From the NCBI RefSeq assembly GCF_003265705.1, contig NW_020312968.1, positions 9,266,593-9,330,592 of the forward strand: a DNA stretch of 64,000 nt. Direction: 5' to 3'. Shown one piece after another: positions 36,440 to 47,780 of this stretch (position 1 is its first letter; every line of letters starts with the position of its first letter). Made by a program: the position numbers and the translations under genes. This DNA comes from Callorhinus ursinus (Eukaryota; Chordata; Mammalia; Carnivora; Otariidae). The notes beneath the pieces were generated by a model that was not told the origin of the DNA, searched no databases, and saw only the letters and a list, made by a program, of their open reading frames with translations.

Positions 36440-38203
36440 ATAACATTCACCTAAAGGGAATAGCAGAAAGGGAAGAAACGTGAAAGGAAAAACAGAAGAT
36501 AGGTTTGAAGTAATGATGGCTGAGAATTTTTCAAAATTAATGACAGACACCAAACCACAGATCCAGGAGGCTCAGAAAACACTAAGAAAGATAAATACAC
36601 ACACAAAAAAAAACCTGTATCTTGGTATAATATATTAAAACTATAGAAAATCAAAGACAATGACAAAGTCCTGAAAGAAGCCAGAGGACAAGACCCATCC
36701 TACCTGTAGAGAAGGATAAGAATTATATTGAACTACTCTTCAGAAACCATGCAAGAAAGATGAGAGTAGAGTGAAATATTTAGTGTTAAAAAAAAAAAAA
36801 CCCACCAATCTAGAATTCTGTATTCAGAGAAATTATCCTTCAAAAGTGAAGGAGAAATAAAGACTTTCTTAGATAAAAAGATATTGAGAGAATTTGTCAA
36901 GTTAAAAGAAGTTCTTCAGAGAGAAGAAAAATGACACAGGTCAGAAACTCAGATCTACATAAAGTACAAGCCTTAGAAAAGTAATAAATGAGAGTAAAAT
37001 CTTTTATCTTTCTTATTCTTATTTGATCTAACAGATAACAGTTTGTTCAATAAAATAATAGCAAAAGTGATTTAGATGATTATCACTTATAGGTAAATGA
37101 AATGAATAACAGCAACGCTATATGGGACAGGAGAAAGGAATTGGGAATACACTGTTATGAGGTATTTGAAGCAGTATAAAAACAGAATTTGTCACAAGCA
37201 GACCTGCCATATAAGAAATATTAAAGGGAGTCCTTTTTAGGCTGAAATGAAGATACTAGACAGTAACTCAAATTCACATGAAGAAACAAAGAGCACTAGT
37301 AAATACAACTAAATGTAAAAACATTATAGGTAAATGTAAAATCAGTATAAATGTATTTTAAATTTGGAACTATTTTTTTATATCTCCTACCTGATTTTAA
37401 AAACAACTGCATAAAGGAATGATTATAATCAGTGCTGATGGGCAGATAATATATAGAGATATAATATGTATGACAGTAACAGCACAAAGAAGGAAGTAGG
37501 GGTGAAAATATAGAAGAGCAAAGTTTTTGTACCCTACTATAATTGTTTTTACTTTGAGCTATATTGTTTTAAGGCAAGATTTTAATTGTAATCCCTAGGA
37601 AACCCAACAAAAATAAAACTCAAAAAACAAAGATAATAAAAAACGATAGCTAATTAAAATGGTAAATCATATCTATTTAATACAAAAGAAGGCAATAATG
37701 GAGGAACAGGGGAACAAAAGGACATAAGACATATAGAAAAAAAAGAAAAATGCAGATATAAATCATTCCTTATCAGTAATTACATTAATGTAAACTGACT
37801 AATATGTCCAACTAAAAGGCAGAGATTGGAAGAATGGATTTTATTTTAAAAAAGCATAACCCAATCCTATACTGTCTATATACAAGACACACACATTAGA
37901 TTCAAAGACATAAATAACTTGAAAGGAAAAGGATGGGAAATGATACACCACACAAATGGTGTGTGAAAGAAAACTGGAATGGCTATACTAATGTCAGGAA
38001 AAAAAACAGACTTTAAGACAAAATTTGTTACTAGAGAAAAAGAAGGATATTTTACAATGATAAAAGGACTGATTCATCAAAAAGATATAACAATTATAAA
38101 CATATATGCCCCTATCAACAAAGCCCCAAAATACATGAGGCAAAAACTGACAGAATTAAAAGAAAATGACAACAATAGTTGAAGAATTCAACATCCCACT
38201 TTA
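36440..38203 (+). mobile_element. Old L1 (L1M type), left part
   Basis: Plus-oriented old L1: ORF1-region landmarks (GAATTCTGTATTCAGAGAAA, TCCTTCAAAAGTGAAGGAGA), the LINE segment around 37190-37290 (CAGACCTGCCATATAAGAAA, GAAACAAAGAGCACTAG), then ORF2 endonuclease start (37979-38182, with GYFTMIKGLIHQKDITIINI). It continues after the nested insertions at 45060. Gapped and full of stops. Confidence 0.8.
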
Positions 38204-38285
38204 TTTTTTTTTAAAGATTTATTTGAGAGAGAGAGAGAGTACGTGTGAGTGGGGGAGGGGCAGAGGGAGAAGGCGATAGAATCTT
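38204..38285 (-). mobile_element. Can-SINE, minus orientation, 3' half
   Basis: The tail half of a Can-SINE (T-run, AAAGATTTATTTGAGAGAGA, purine-rich middle) ending in GGCGATAGAATCTT, where L1s have inserted. Its head half is at 44913-45044. The SINE's own 15-bp target duplication CAACATCCCACTTTA lies at 38189-38203 and 45045-45059, proving the two halves belong to one insertion now 6.8 kb wide. Confidence 0.93.
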
Positions 38286-38297
38286 TTTTTTTTTTTT

Positions 38298-38505
38298 CCA
38301 ATTTTGCTGAACATTTATTACAGGTCATGCACATAGTACTCTCATTTGGTCTTCAAACATAACCCTTCTATTTTCTATTTTTATTTTGAAGTGAAGCTAT
38401 TGAAGTGTAGAGAGGTTCCATGGATGGCATGCAACCACACCTAGGTAGTGGAGCCCACTTTCATTACGTTGCCTTTCATGATAGCACTTAAGCACATACA
38501 TCCTA
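38298..38505 (-). mobile_element. 3' transduced segment of the L1, containing MIR sequence
   Basis: About 208 bases between the L1's own A-rich end and the final poly(A). On the L1 sense strand it carries MIR landmarks (CTCCACTACCTAGGTGTGGT, ACCTCTCTACACTTC, then ACCTGTAATAAATGTTC) and an AATAAA signal (38319-38314) about 17 bases before the poly(A). This is the structure expected when an L1 transcript reads past its own weak poly(A) signal into flanking source-locus DNA and that flank is retrotransposed with it. Confidence 0.8.
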
Positions 38506-38959
38506 TTTTTTTTAATTTAATTTTATTACATTGTTAGTCATCATTCATTATATCATTAGTTTCTGATGTAGTGTTCCATGACTCATTCTTTGCATATAAC
38601 ACCCAATGTTCCATTCAACACGTGCCCTCCTTAGTACCCATCACCCCTACCCCTCTAAAACCCTCAGTTTGCTTCTCAGAGTCCATCGTCTCTCATGGAT
38701 CATCTCCCCCTCTGATTCCCCCCTCCATTTTTCCCTTCCTACTATCTTCTTTTTTTTTTTTTAACATATAATGTATTATTTGTTTCAGAGGTACAGGTCT
38801 ATGATTCAACATTCTTACACAATTCACAGTGCTCACCATAGCACACACCCTCCCCAATCAATGTCCATCACCCAGGCACCCCATCCCTCCCACCCCACAC
38901 CACTCCAGCAACCCTCAGTTTGTTTCCTGAGATTAAGAATTCCTATCAGTGAGATCATA

Positions 38960-41900
38960 CACTTGTCTTTCTCTGATTGACTTATTTCACTTAGCATAAT
39001 ACCCTCTAGTTCCATCCATGTCATTGCAAATGGCAAGATTTGGGGTTTTTTTGATGGCTGCATAATAATCCATTGTATATATATATACCACATCTTCTTT
39101 ATCCATTCATCTGTCGATGGACATCTTGGCTCTTTCCATAGTTTGGCTATTGTGGACATTGGTGCTATAAACATTGGAGTGCCCATACCCCTTTGGATCA
39201 CTACATTTGTATCTTTGGGGTAAATACCCAGTAGTGCAATTGCTGGGTCATAGGGTAGGTCTATTTTCAACTTTTTGAGAAACCTCCATACTGTTTTCCA
39301 GAGTGGCTGCACCAGCTTGCATTACCACCAGCAGTGTAGGAGGGTTCCCCTTTCTCCACATCCTGACCAACATCTGTTGTTTCCCGACGTGTTAATTTTA
39401 GCCATTCTGACTGGTGTGAGGTGGTATCTCATTGAGGTTTTGATTTGGATTTCCCCGATGTTGAGCGATGTTGAGCACTTTTCCATGTGTCTGTTGGCCA
39501 TTTGGATGTCTTCTTTGGAAAAATGTCTGTTCATGTCTTCTGCCCATTTCTTGATTGGATCATTTGTTATTTGGTGTTGAGTTTAAGAAGTTCTTTATAG
39601 ATTATGGACACTAGCCCTTTCTCTGATATGTCATTTGCAAATATTTTCTCCCAGTCTGTCGGTTGTCTTTTGTTTTGTTGACTGTTTCCTTTGCTGTGCA
39701 AAAGCTTTTTATCTTGATGAAGTCCCAATAGTTCATTTTTGCCCTGGCTTCCTTGCCTTTGGTGATGTGACTAGGAAGGAGTTGCTGTGGCTGAGGTCAA
39801 AGAGGTTGCTGCCTGTGTTCTCCTCTAGGATTTTGATGGATTCCTGTCTCACATTTAGTTCTTTCATCCATTTTGAGTCTATTTTTGTGTGTGGTGTAAG
39901 AAAATGGTCCAGTTTCACTCTTTTGCATGTGGCTGTCCAATTTTCCCAACACCATTTGTTGAAGAGACTGTCTTTTTTCCATTGGACATTCTTCCCTGCT
40001 TTGTTGAAGACGAGTTGACCATAGAGTTGAGGGTCCATTTCTGGGCTCTCTGTTCTGTTCCATTGACCTATGTGTCTGTTTTTGTGCCAACCATACTGTC
40101 TTGATGATGACAACTTTGTAATAGAGCTGGAAGTCTGGAATTGTGACGCCGCCAGTTTGCTTTTCTTTTTCAACATTCCTCTGGCTATTCGGGGTCTTTT
40201 CTGGCTCCATACAAATTTTAGGATTATTTGTTCCATTTCTTTGAAAAAAGTTGATGGTGTTTTGATAGGGATTGCATTAAATGTGTAGATTGCTCCAGGT
40301 AGCATTGACATTTTCACAATATTTGTTCTTCCAATCCATGATCATGGAACGTTTTTCCATTTTTTTGTGTGTCTTTCTCAATTTCTTTCATTAGTATTCT
40401 ATAGTTTTCTGAATACAGATTCTTTGCCTCTTTGCTTAGGTTTATTCCTAGGTATCTTATGGTTTTGGGTGCAATTGTAAATGGGATAGACTCCTTAATT
40501 TCTCTTTCTTCTGTCTTGTTGTTGGTGTATAGAAATGCAACTGATTTCTGAGCATTGATTTTATATCCTGCCACTTTACTGAATTCCTGTATGAGTTCTA
40601 GCAGTTTTGGGGTGGAGTCTTTTGGGTTTTTTACATAAAGTATCATATCATCTGCAAAGAGTGAGAGTTTGACTTCTTCTTTGCTGATTTGGATGCCTTT
40701 TATTTCTTTCTGTTGTCTGACTGCTGTGGCTAGGACTTCTAGTACTATGCTGAATAGCAGTGGTAATAGTAGACATCCCTGTTGTGTTCCTGACCTTAGG
40801 GGAAAATCTCTTAGTTTTTCCCCATTGAGAATGATATTCACTGTGGGTTTTTCATAGATGGCTTTTATGATATTGAGGCATGTACCCTCTATCCCTACAC
40901 TCTGAAGAGTTTCACTCAAGAAAGGATGCTGTACTTTGTTAAATGGTTTTTCTGCATCTATTGAGAGGATCATATAGTTCTTGTTCTTTCTTTTATTAAT
41001 GTATTGTATCACATTGATTGATTTGTGAATGTTGAACCAACCTTGCAACCCAGGAATAAATCCCACTTGGTCGTGGTGAATAATCCTTTTAATGTACTGT
41101 TGGATCCTATTGGCTAGTATTTTGGTGAGAATTTTTGCATCCATGTTCATCAAGGATATTGGTCTGTAATTCTCCTTTTTGATGGGGTCTTTGTCTGGTT
41201 TTGGGATCATAAAATGGTATGCTGGCCTCATAAAATGAGTTTGGAAGTTTTCCTTCCATTTCTATTTTTTGGAACAGTTTTAGAAGAATAGATATTAATT
41301 CTTCTTTAAATGTTTGGTAGAATTCCCCTGGGAAGCCATCTGGCCCCGGGCTCTTGTTTCTTGGGAGATTTTTGATGACTGCTTCAATTTCCTTAGTGGT
41401 TATGGGTCTGTTCAGGCTTTCTATTTCTTCCTGGTTCAGTTTTGGTAGTTTATACATCTCTAGGAATGCACCCATTTCTTCCAGATTATCTAATTTGCTG
41501 GCATAGAGTTGCTCATAATATGTTCTTATAATTGTTTATATTTCTTTAGTGTTGGTTGTGATCTCTCCTCTTTCATTCATGATTTTATTTATTTGGGTTG
41601 TTTCTCTTTTCTTATCAATCTTATTAATTCTTTCAAAGGACCAGCTCCTAGTTTTGTTGATCTATTCTACTGTTCTTTTGGTATCCATTTCATTGATTTC
41701 TGCTCTGATCTTTATTATTTCTCTTCTCCTGCTGGGTTTACGTTTTATTTGCTCTTCTTCCTTCAGCTCCTTTAGGTGTAGGGTTAGGTTGTGCATTTGA
41801 GACCTTTCTTGTTGCTTGAGAAAGGTTTGTATTACTATATACGTTCCTCTTAGGACTACCTTTTCTGCCTCCCAAAGATTTTTAACAGTTGTGTTTTCAT

Positions 41901-42600
41901 TTTCATTGGTTTCCATGAATTTTTTAAATTCTTTAATTTCCTGGTTGACCCATCCATTCTTTAGTAGGATGCTCTTTAGCCTCCACATATTTGAGTTCTT
42001 TCTGACTTTCCTCTTGTGATTGAATTCTAGTTTCAAAGCACTGTGGTCCAAAAATATGCAGGGAATGATCCTAATCTTTTGGTACCTGTTGAGACCTGAT
42101 TTGTGACCTAGGATGTGATCTATTCCAGAGAATGTTCCATGGGCACTAGAGAAGAATGTGTATTCCGTTGCTTTGGAATGGAATGTTCTGAATATATCTG
42201 TGAAGCCCATTTGGTTCAGTGTTTCATTTAAAGCCTTTATTTCCTTGTTGATCTTTTGCTTAGATGATCTGTCCATTTCCATCAGGGGGGTGTTAAAGTC
42301 CCCCACTATTATTGTATTGTTGTCAATGTGTTTCTTTGCTTTTGTTATTAATTGCCATATATAACTGGCTGCTCCCATGTTAGGAGCATAGATATTTACA
42401 ATTGTTAGATCTTCTTGTTGGATAGACACTTTAAGTAGGCTATAGTGTTCTTCCTCATCTCTTATTATAGTCTTTGGTTTAAAATCCAATTTGTCTGATA
42501 TAAGGATTGCCACCCCAGCTTTCTTTTGGTGTCCATTAGCATGGTAAATGGTTTTCCACCCCCTCACTTTCAATCTGGGGGTGTCTTTGGGTCTAAAATG
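38960..42600 (-). pseudogene. L1 ORF2 remnant, multidomain, disrupted
   Basis: Endonuclease segment at 42573-41662 (HANGHQKKAGVAIL, IVGDFNTP, ending in a basic linker), then reverse transcriptase from about 41475 to 40314 with conserved QGCLL block and catalytic FADD at 40658-40647, then C-terminal pieces 40317-39733 and 39312-38833. In-frame stops or shifts separate these blocks. The normal protein (about 1,270 residues) nicks target DNA and reverse-transcribes L1 RNA; this copy cannot make it. Confidence 0.93.
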
Positions 42601-42810
42601 AGTCTCTTGCAGATAGCATATCGATGGGTCTTATTTTTTTATCCAATCTGATAGCCTGTGTCTTTTGATTGGGGCATTTAGCCCATTCACCTTCAGGGTA
42701 ACTATTGAAAGATAGGAATTTAGTGTCACTGTATTGCCTGTAAGGTGACTATTACTGTATATTGTCTCTATTCCTTTCTGGTCTATGTTACTTTTGGGGT
42801 CTCTCTTTGC

Positions 42811-43701
42811 TCAGAGGACTCCTTTCAATATTTTTTGTAAGGCTGGTTTGGTGTTTGCAAATTCTTTTAGTTTTTGTTTGTCCTGGAAGCTTTTTACCTC
42901 TCCTTCTATTTTCAATGACAGACTAGCTGGATATAGTATTCTTGGCTGCATATTTTTCTCCTTTAGTGCTCTGAACATATCATGCCAGTCCTTTCTGGCC
43001 TGCCAGGTCTCTGTGGATAGGTCTGCTGCCATTCTAATGTTTCTGCCTTTGTACGTTACCAATCTCTTGTCCCGAGCTGCTTTCAGGATTTTCTCTTTGT
43101 CCTTGAGACTTGTAAGTGTTACTATTAGATATCAGGGTGTTGACCTATTTTTATGGATTTTGAGGGGGGTTCTTTGTGCCTCCTGGATTTTGATGCCTGT
43201 TTCCTTCCCCAAATTAGGGAAGTTCTCTGCTATAATTTGCTCCAATATACCTTCTGCCCCTCTCTCTCTTTCTTCTTTTTCTGGGCTCCCAATTGTTCTT
43301 ATTGTTTCATCTTATGGTATCACTTCTCTCTCAAATTCTGCCCTCGTGATCCAGTAGTTATCTCTCTTTCTCTCAGCTTCTTTATTCTCCATCATTTGGT
43401 CTTCTATATCACTAATTCTCTCTTCTGCCTCATTTATCTTAGCAGTTAGAGCCTCCATTTTTGATTGCACCTCATTAATAGCCTTTTTGATTTCGACTTG
43501 GTTAGATTTTAGTTCTTTTATTTCTCCAGAAAGGGATTTTCTAGTATCTTCCATGCTTTTTTCAAGCCCAGCTAGTATCTTTATAATTGTCATTCTGAAC
43601 TCTAGTTCCGACATCTTACTAATGTCCATATTGATTAGGTCCCTTGCAGTCAGTACAGCTTCCTGTTCTTTTTTCTGAGGTGAGTTTTTCCATCTTGTCA
43701 T
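42811..43701 (-). pseudogene. L1 ORF1 remnant, disrupted
   Basis: The N-terminal 129 codons (43701-43312) begin MTRWKNSPQKKEQEAVLTAR and include a long heptad-rich coiled coil (MEALTAKINEAEERISDIED), the trimerisation region of the L1 RNA-binding protein. The C-terminal domain lies in another frame (43062-42811, EKNMQPRILYPASLSLKIEG). A stop after EREVIP and a frameshift inactivate it. Confidence 0.92.
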
Positions 43702-43850
43702 TTTGTCCAGAGGAGAATAGATGAATGAGAGAACAAAATGCTAACAGGGTAACAATGGCCCTAGAAAAATATACACTAAACAAATCAGAAGAGATTCGAA
43801 ACTGGGGGGGAAAGAAAGGGAAAGAAAGAAAAATAGAATATGATCAAATA

Positions 43851-44373
43851 TGATCAGGCTGGTTGAATAGATCGATGCCACACACTAGATTTTCCGTGTA
43901 TTTTGGTCTGTTAGAAGACACTGCCTCTCAAAATTATAAAGAAAAACTTGTATACATACAAAAATAAGGGTAAATATGATGAAGGGATGGAATATGACTG
44001 TAAAGATGAAAATTATAAAAGATTGTATAAAAGGAATTGATAAGATAAGTTGTTGAAAAAAGGAAGAAGAGAAATTTAAAAAGAACAAAAAAAGGGGGGG
44101 GGTAGAGAATGTGATCAGACAGGAGACTAGAACAAAGCCATACAGTAGAGATTTAGGGAATATTTTGGTCTGTTAGAAGAAACTGTATCCCAAAATTTTA
44201 AAGAGAGAACAACTTATATATATACAAAAAATAGGTTAACTAAAATGAAGGGTAGAATATGATTCATAAAAATGAAAACTAAAAACGATTTTTAAAAAAG
44301 GGATTGATAAGATGCTGAACAAGGGAAAAAGAAAAATTTTAAAAAATAGAAAAGGAAAAAATTAAAGAAAATT
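43851..44373 (-). repeat. Two tandem units in the L1 5' UTR
   Basis: Two diverged copies of an approximately 262-bp segment: TGATCAG at 43851 and 44112, TATTTTGGTCTGTTAGAAGA at 43899 and 44161, AAAATT(A/T)(T/ )AAAGA blocks and GATTGATAAGAT near each end. Both units lie upstream of ORF1 in the 5' UTR of the 6.4-kb L1, the promoter side. Confidence 0.8.
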
Positions 44374-44694
44374 TAAAAAATTAACTTTGAAAGACTAAAG
44401 AATCCTGGGGGAAATGCCATGAATTCTACCTGCTGTATTCCCCTAGTGCTGGAGTTCTACCATTCTTATTGATAGGTAAACTTGGTCTTGGCTGATCTTC
44501 TGGGGGAGGGGCCTGTTGTAGTGATTCTCAGATGTCTTTCCCGGAGGTGGAATTGCCCCGCCCTTGCCGGGTTGGGCTAAGTAATCTGCTCGGGTTTGCT
44601 CTCGGGAGCTTTTGTTCCCTGCAAGCTTCCTGTACAGCTTTGGAGGATGAGAAAGAAAATGGTGGCCTCCCAATATCAAGGGCGATAGAATCTT

Positions 44695-44912
44695 TTTTTT
44701 TTAATTATGTTATGTTAATCACCATACATTACATCGTTAGTTTTTGATGTAGTGTTCTATGATTCATTGTTTGTGTATAACACCCAGTGCTCCATGCAGT
44801 ACATGCCCTCTTTAATACCCATCACCAGGCTAACCCATCCCCCCATCCCCCTCCCCTCTAGAACTCTCAGTTTGGTTCTCAGAGTCCATAGTCTCTCATG
44901 GTTCATCTCCGA
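44695..44912 (-). mobile_element. L1 3'-end fragment beside the larger L1
   Basis: Poly-T then the complement of the carnivore L1 3' UTR (TTAATCACCATACATTACAT, ACACCCAGTGCTCCATGCAG, TCTCAGAGTCCATAGTCTCT). It is bounded by GCGATAGAATCTT on the left and GTGATCGAATCTT on the right, a second use of the same SINE target as the 6.4-kb L1. About 220 bp, 5'-truncated. Confidence 0.93.
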
Positions 44913-45044
44913 GGGTGATCGAATCTTAAGCAGACTTTGAGCTAAGCACAGAGCCTGGCAGAGGGCTTGATCTCGACCCTGAGATCACTAACTGAGCAGA
45001 AACCAAGAGCTGGATGCTTAACCAACTGTGCACCCAGGCACCCC
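44913..45044 (-). mobile_element. Can-SINE, minus orientation, 5' half
   Basis: Head half of the split element: GATCGAATCTTAAGCAGACT, AGAGCCTGGCAGAGGGCTTG, ACCCTGAGATCACTAACTGA and the head complement ending CACCCAGGCACCCC. Partner of 38204-38285. Confidence 0.93.
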
Positions 45045-45059
45045 CAACATCCCACTTTA

Positions 45060-45770
45060 AGTAATTAAAAGAATAACTACAGAGGTGCCTGGCTGACTCA
45101 GTGGGTGGAGCATGTGACTCATGATCTTGGTGGTGTAAGTTTGAGCCCCAGGTTGGGTGTAGAGATTATTTAAAAAAATAAAATCTTAAAAAAAATTAAA
45201 AAGAACAACTAGAAAGAAAACCAACAAAGGAAACAGAACACTTTAATTAACACTACAAACCAACTGGACCCAAAAGATATCTACAGAACACTCTACCTAA
45301 CAGCAGCACAATACATATTTTTCTCAGGACTACCAGGAACATTCTCCAGAATAGATGAATAAAAGAAGCCTCAACAAACTTAATAATATGAAAATCAGAC
45401 AAAGTATGTTCTCTGCAATGAGATAAGACATAAGTAACAGAATGTTACTGAATGTAATAAGACATAAGTGACAGAGACTAGAAAAATCCACAAATATGAG
45501 GAAGTTAAACAACACACTCTTAAATAATCAACAGATCAAAGAAAAGGGAAATTAGAAAATACCTTGAGATGAATGAAAATGAAAACACAACATGCTGAAA
45601 ACTTACGGGATTCAGTTAAACCCAATGCTTAGAGGAAAACATTTAGCATAAATACCAATATATATAAAAAAAAAACTCAGTAATAACCTAAACTTCCACA
45701 TTAAGAAAGTACAAAAAGTGGAGAAAATTAAATCAAAATAAGCAGAAGGAAGTAAAGATTAGAGCAGAAA
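45060..45770 (+). mobile_element. Old L1 (L1M type), right part
   Basis: Continuation of the ORF2 endonuclease/linker region of the L1 at 36440-38203 (ATCTACAGAACACTCTACC, TTTTTCTCAGGACTACCAGG, TTAGAGGAAAACATTTAGC), separated from it by 6.86 kb of nested SINE and L1 sequence and split again by a short Can-SINE at 45079. Ends at the palindromic repeat at 45771. Confidence 0.78.
45079..45194 (+). mobile_element. Can-SINE, short variant, inside old L1
   Basis: AGGTGCCTGGCTGACTCAGT head and GGTTGGGTGTAGAGATTATT short body, A-rich tail. Imperfect duplication ATTAAAAGAATAACT / ATTAAAAAGAACAACT (about 45064-45078 and 45195-45210). Only about 20 bp from the edge of the split SINE. Confidence 0.9.
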
Positions 45771-45829
45771 TAGGTGAAATAATACCTATTTCACCTAAAT
45801 AATAGGTGAAATAATACCTATTTCACCTA
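45771..45829. repeat. Tandem pair of perfect palindromes
   Basis: A 27-bp unit, TAGGTGAAATA-ATACC-TATTTCACCTA (11-bp perfect arms, 5-base loop), occurs twice exactly, at 45771-45797 and 45803-45829, separated by AATAA. It lies at the point where recognisable old-L1 ORF2 sequence stops. Confidence 0.92.
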
Positions 45830-45979
45830 AAACAATACACAGATTCCCATTCATCTGTCTATTGCCTATGGCTACTTCCAGGCTACAACAGTAGAGCTGA
45901 GTAACTGGAACAGAGACCATACAACTCCACAAAGTCTAAAATATGTTCTATTTAACACTTTTAATAAAAAGTTTGGAGG

Positions 45980-46990
45980 ACTTCTGGTTTCAGCTCCAAC
46001 ATGTAAAGAGCTTGGAAGTCATCACTCCCATCTTTAAAACAAGACAAAAGGTGAACAAACTGAAAACAAATGCCTTTTCTTAGACCCATCAGAGAATTAA
46101 AATCACAGGACAAACTGTCACCCAGAAATCTGAAGACAGCCAAACACAGAGAAGCACACTGAGATCAGCTTACCTGGAGCAAAAGATGCTGGAGTCTTCA
46201 ACTGCTATGAATACTTCAGTGATAAACTTGACAAATGGCTGTAGGCTGAGTGTGATTGAGAAACTCCTTGGGGGACCCAATCTTAGGGGAACCTGAACAT
46301 TCTTATGAATTTTATGTCAAGGATTCCCACCAGATTCTCAGGGTAATGACCCCCCTAAATACCTGCCCATTTCAGTCACAGGGAGGGATTAAGTAACCAT
46401 TTTGAAATACACCCAAAGCATTCTTTGTAGTAAAGGCCAATGCTCCAAGTAAAATGATTTTACTATACCCTTATATGACCTAGGGAAGGGCATTCAGCCA
46501 AGTCCAGCCCCTCCCTTATTTAACCTAAGAGGAAGAAAAGCAAAAAACTAAGGAGCATTTCTGAAAGTCACAGCCCAAGGACTCAGGTCCATTAAAAGGC
46601 TGAAAGTCGTACATAAAATTACGGAACAATTCCTCTCCCACAACAACTTAGCACCACATCAACAGCTCTAGTATAATAATAGTGGATTATAACTGAGAGA
46701 GTGGGAAGACACAGATTCTTTTTAAAAGGGATTGCTTAGGGAAACCTAAGACAACAGGGGAGAAAAAAATAAAAGTACACCCGAGGAAACTGAATCCTGT
46801 GGCACCTACAGCTGTAACATGACATACAGCCCAGCTCCTAACCACGTTAACATAAAACCTCTTACTTAAGGCCTATATCCCTCTGTTTCAATTATCCCAT
46901 AGATCATGTCCAGTTTTCAACAAAAAATTACAATGGCATGCTAAAAGGAAAGAAAATCAACAACAACAACAAAAAACCTAGAATTTGAAG
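45980..46990 (+). mobile_element. Old L1 5' UTR-type segment
   Basis: Plus-oriented sequence with landmarks of an old L1M 5' region (GAGCTTGGAAGTCATCACTC, CTTAGACCCATCAGAGAATT, AGATCAGCTTACCTGGAGCA, GATTCCCACCAGATTCTCAG). It lies 3' of ORF2-region sequence in the same orientation, so it is a different copy from the L1 at 36440/45060 or a rearranged one. Non-coding here. Confidence 0.65.
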
Positions 46991-47034
46991 TGACAAAGCT
47001 AACACCAGAACCCGATTTGGTAGGGGGTGAGGAA

Positions 47035-47165
47035 AATGTTTTGGATTACATATTGGTGATGGTTGTATGACCTTGTAACTATACTAAAAACAACTAAATT
47101 TTACACTTTAAAAGGGTGAACTTTATGGTATTTGATACTCTGTTAAAAACGGTTTTTAAAAAGCC
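47035..47165 (+). mobile_element. Old L1 3'-end fragment
   Basis: TATTGGTGATGGTTGTATGA and TTTTACACTTTAAAAGGGTGAA resemble the terminal 3' UTR of older mammalian L1s, ending in an A/T-rich tail. Probably the 3' end belonging with 45980-46990 after internal deletion. Confidence 0.6.
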
Positions 47166-47780
47166 TTACATGATTTATAACTTTTTCCAAAACAAAAGTT
47201 TTCCTAACCTATCTACACCCACCCAATTTGTGAAAATAACATTGTAGAATAAAATAAATCTACTGAAATTATAATCACTGAATGGTAAATTTTAAGAGTT
47301 ATGATCTTCTTTGCATAATTATTTGCTATCCATAACACTAACATTAAAAGAGCAAATATATTTTCTTTTCTCCATTCAATAAATATATACTTAATGTCTG
47401 CCTCATATAAGAAACTGTACTATGTTGCTGGGATACAAAAATGAAGTTGACAATGCCATACAACAAGGCAACATATGAAAAGCAAAGACTACACAGGGCA
47501 CAATGGAGTTAAGTTTAAGAATATAGGAGAGCATTTCCAGCTGGGTGATCAAAGGCTTCAGAGTAGAGGCAGCACTTTAACTGGGCCTTTATTTATTTAT
47601 TTAACAAATGTTGAAGGGCTTATTATATTCAGGTAATATGCCAGGTGCTAGGAAAACAAAATTAAAAATGAAATGGATTCTCTCATTGATGTGTATGTAC
47701 AAATATGTGTGCTTATTTACATATGTATGGATAACTAAACCAAGTATAAAGTAAGGGGAGCACTCTTGAAGAATAAGTGG
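47166..47780. other. Intergenic, minor relics only
   Basis: AT-rich. Two short runs resemble L2/MIR ends (around 47385-47465 and 47590-47660, the latter with ATGCCAGGTGCTAGGAAAAC). No gene. Confidence 0.45.

Larger units (their letters stand above)
38286..44680 (-). mobile_element. LINE-1, about 6.4 kb, near full length
   Basis: Minus-oriented carnivore L1. From its 5' end (44680): a GC-richer 5' UTR start, two tandem UTR units, ORF1 (about 43700-42810), ORF2 (about 42780-38960), 3' UTR, an A-rich L1 end at about 38505-38513, then an extra 3' segment and a second poly(A) at 38284-38297. Flanking duplication GGCGATAGAATCTT at 38272-38285 and 44681-44694 (14 bp, identical). Both ORFs carry stops and frameshifts, so it is inactive. 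Inserted in a Can-SINE that itself sits in an older L1. Confidence 0.94.
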
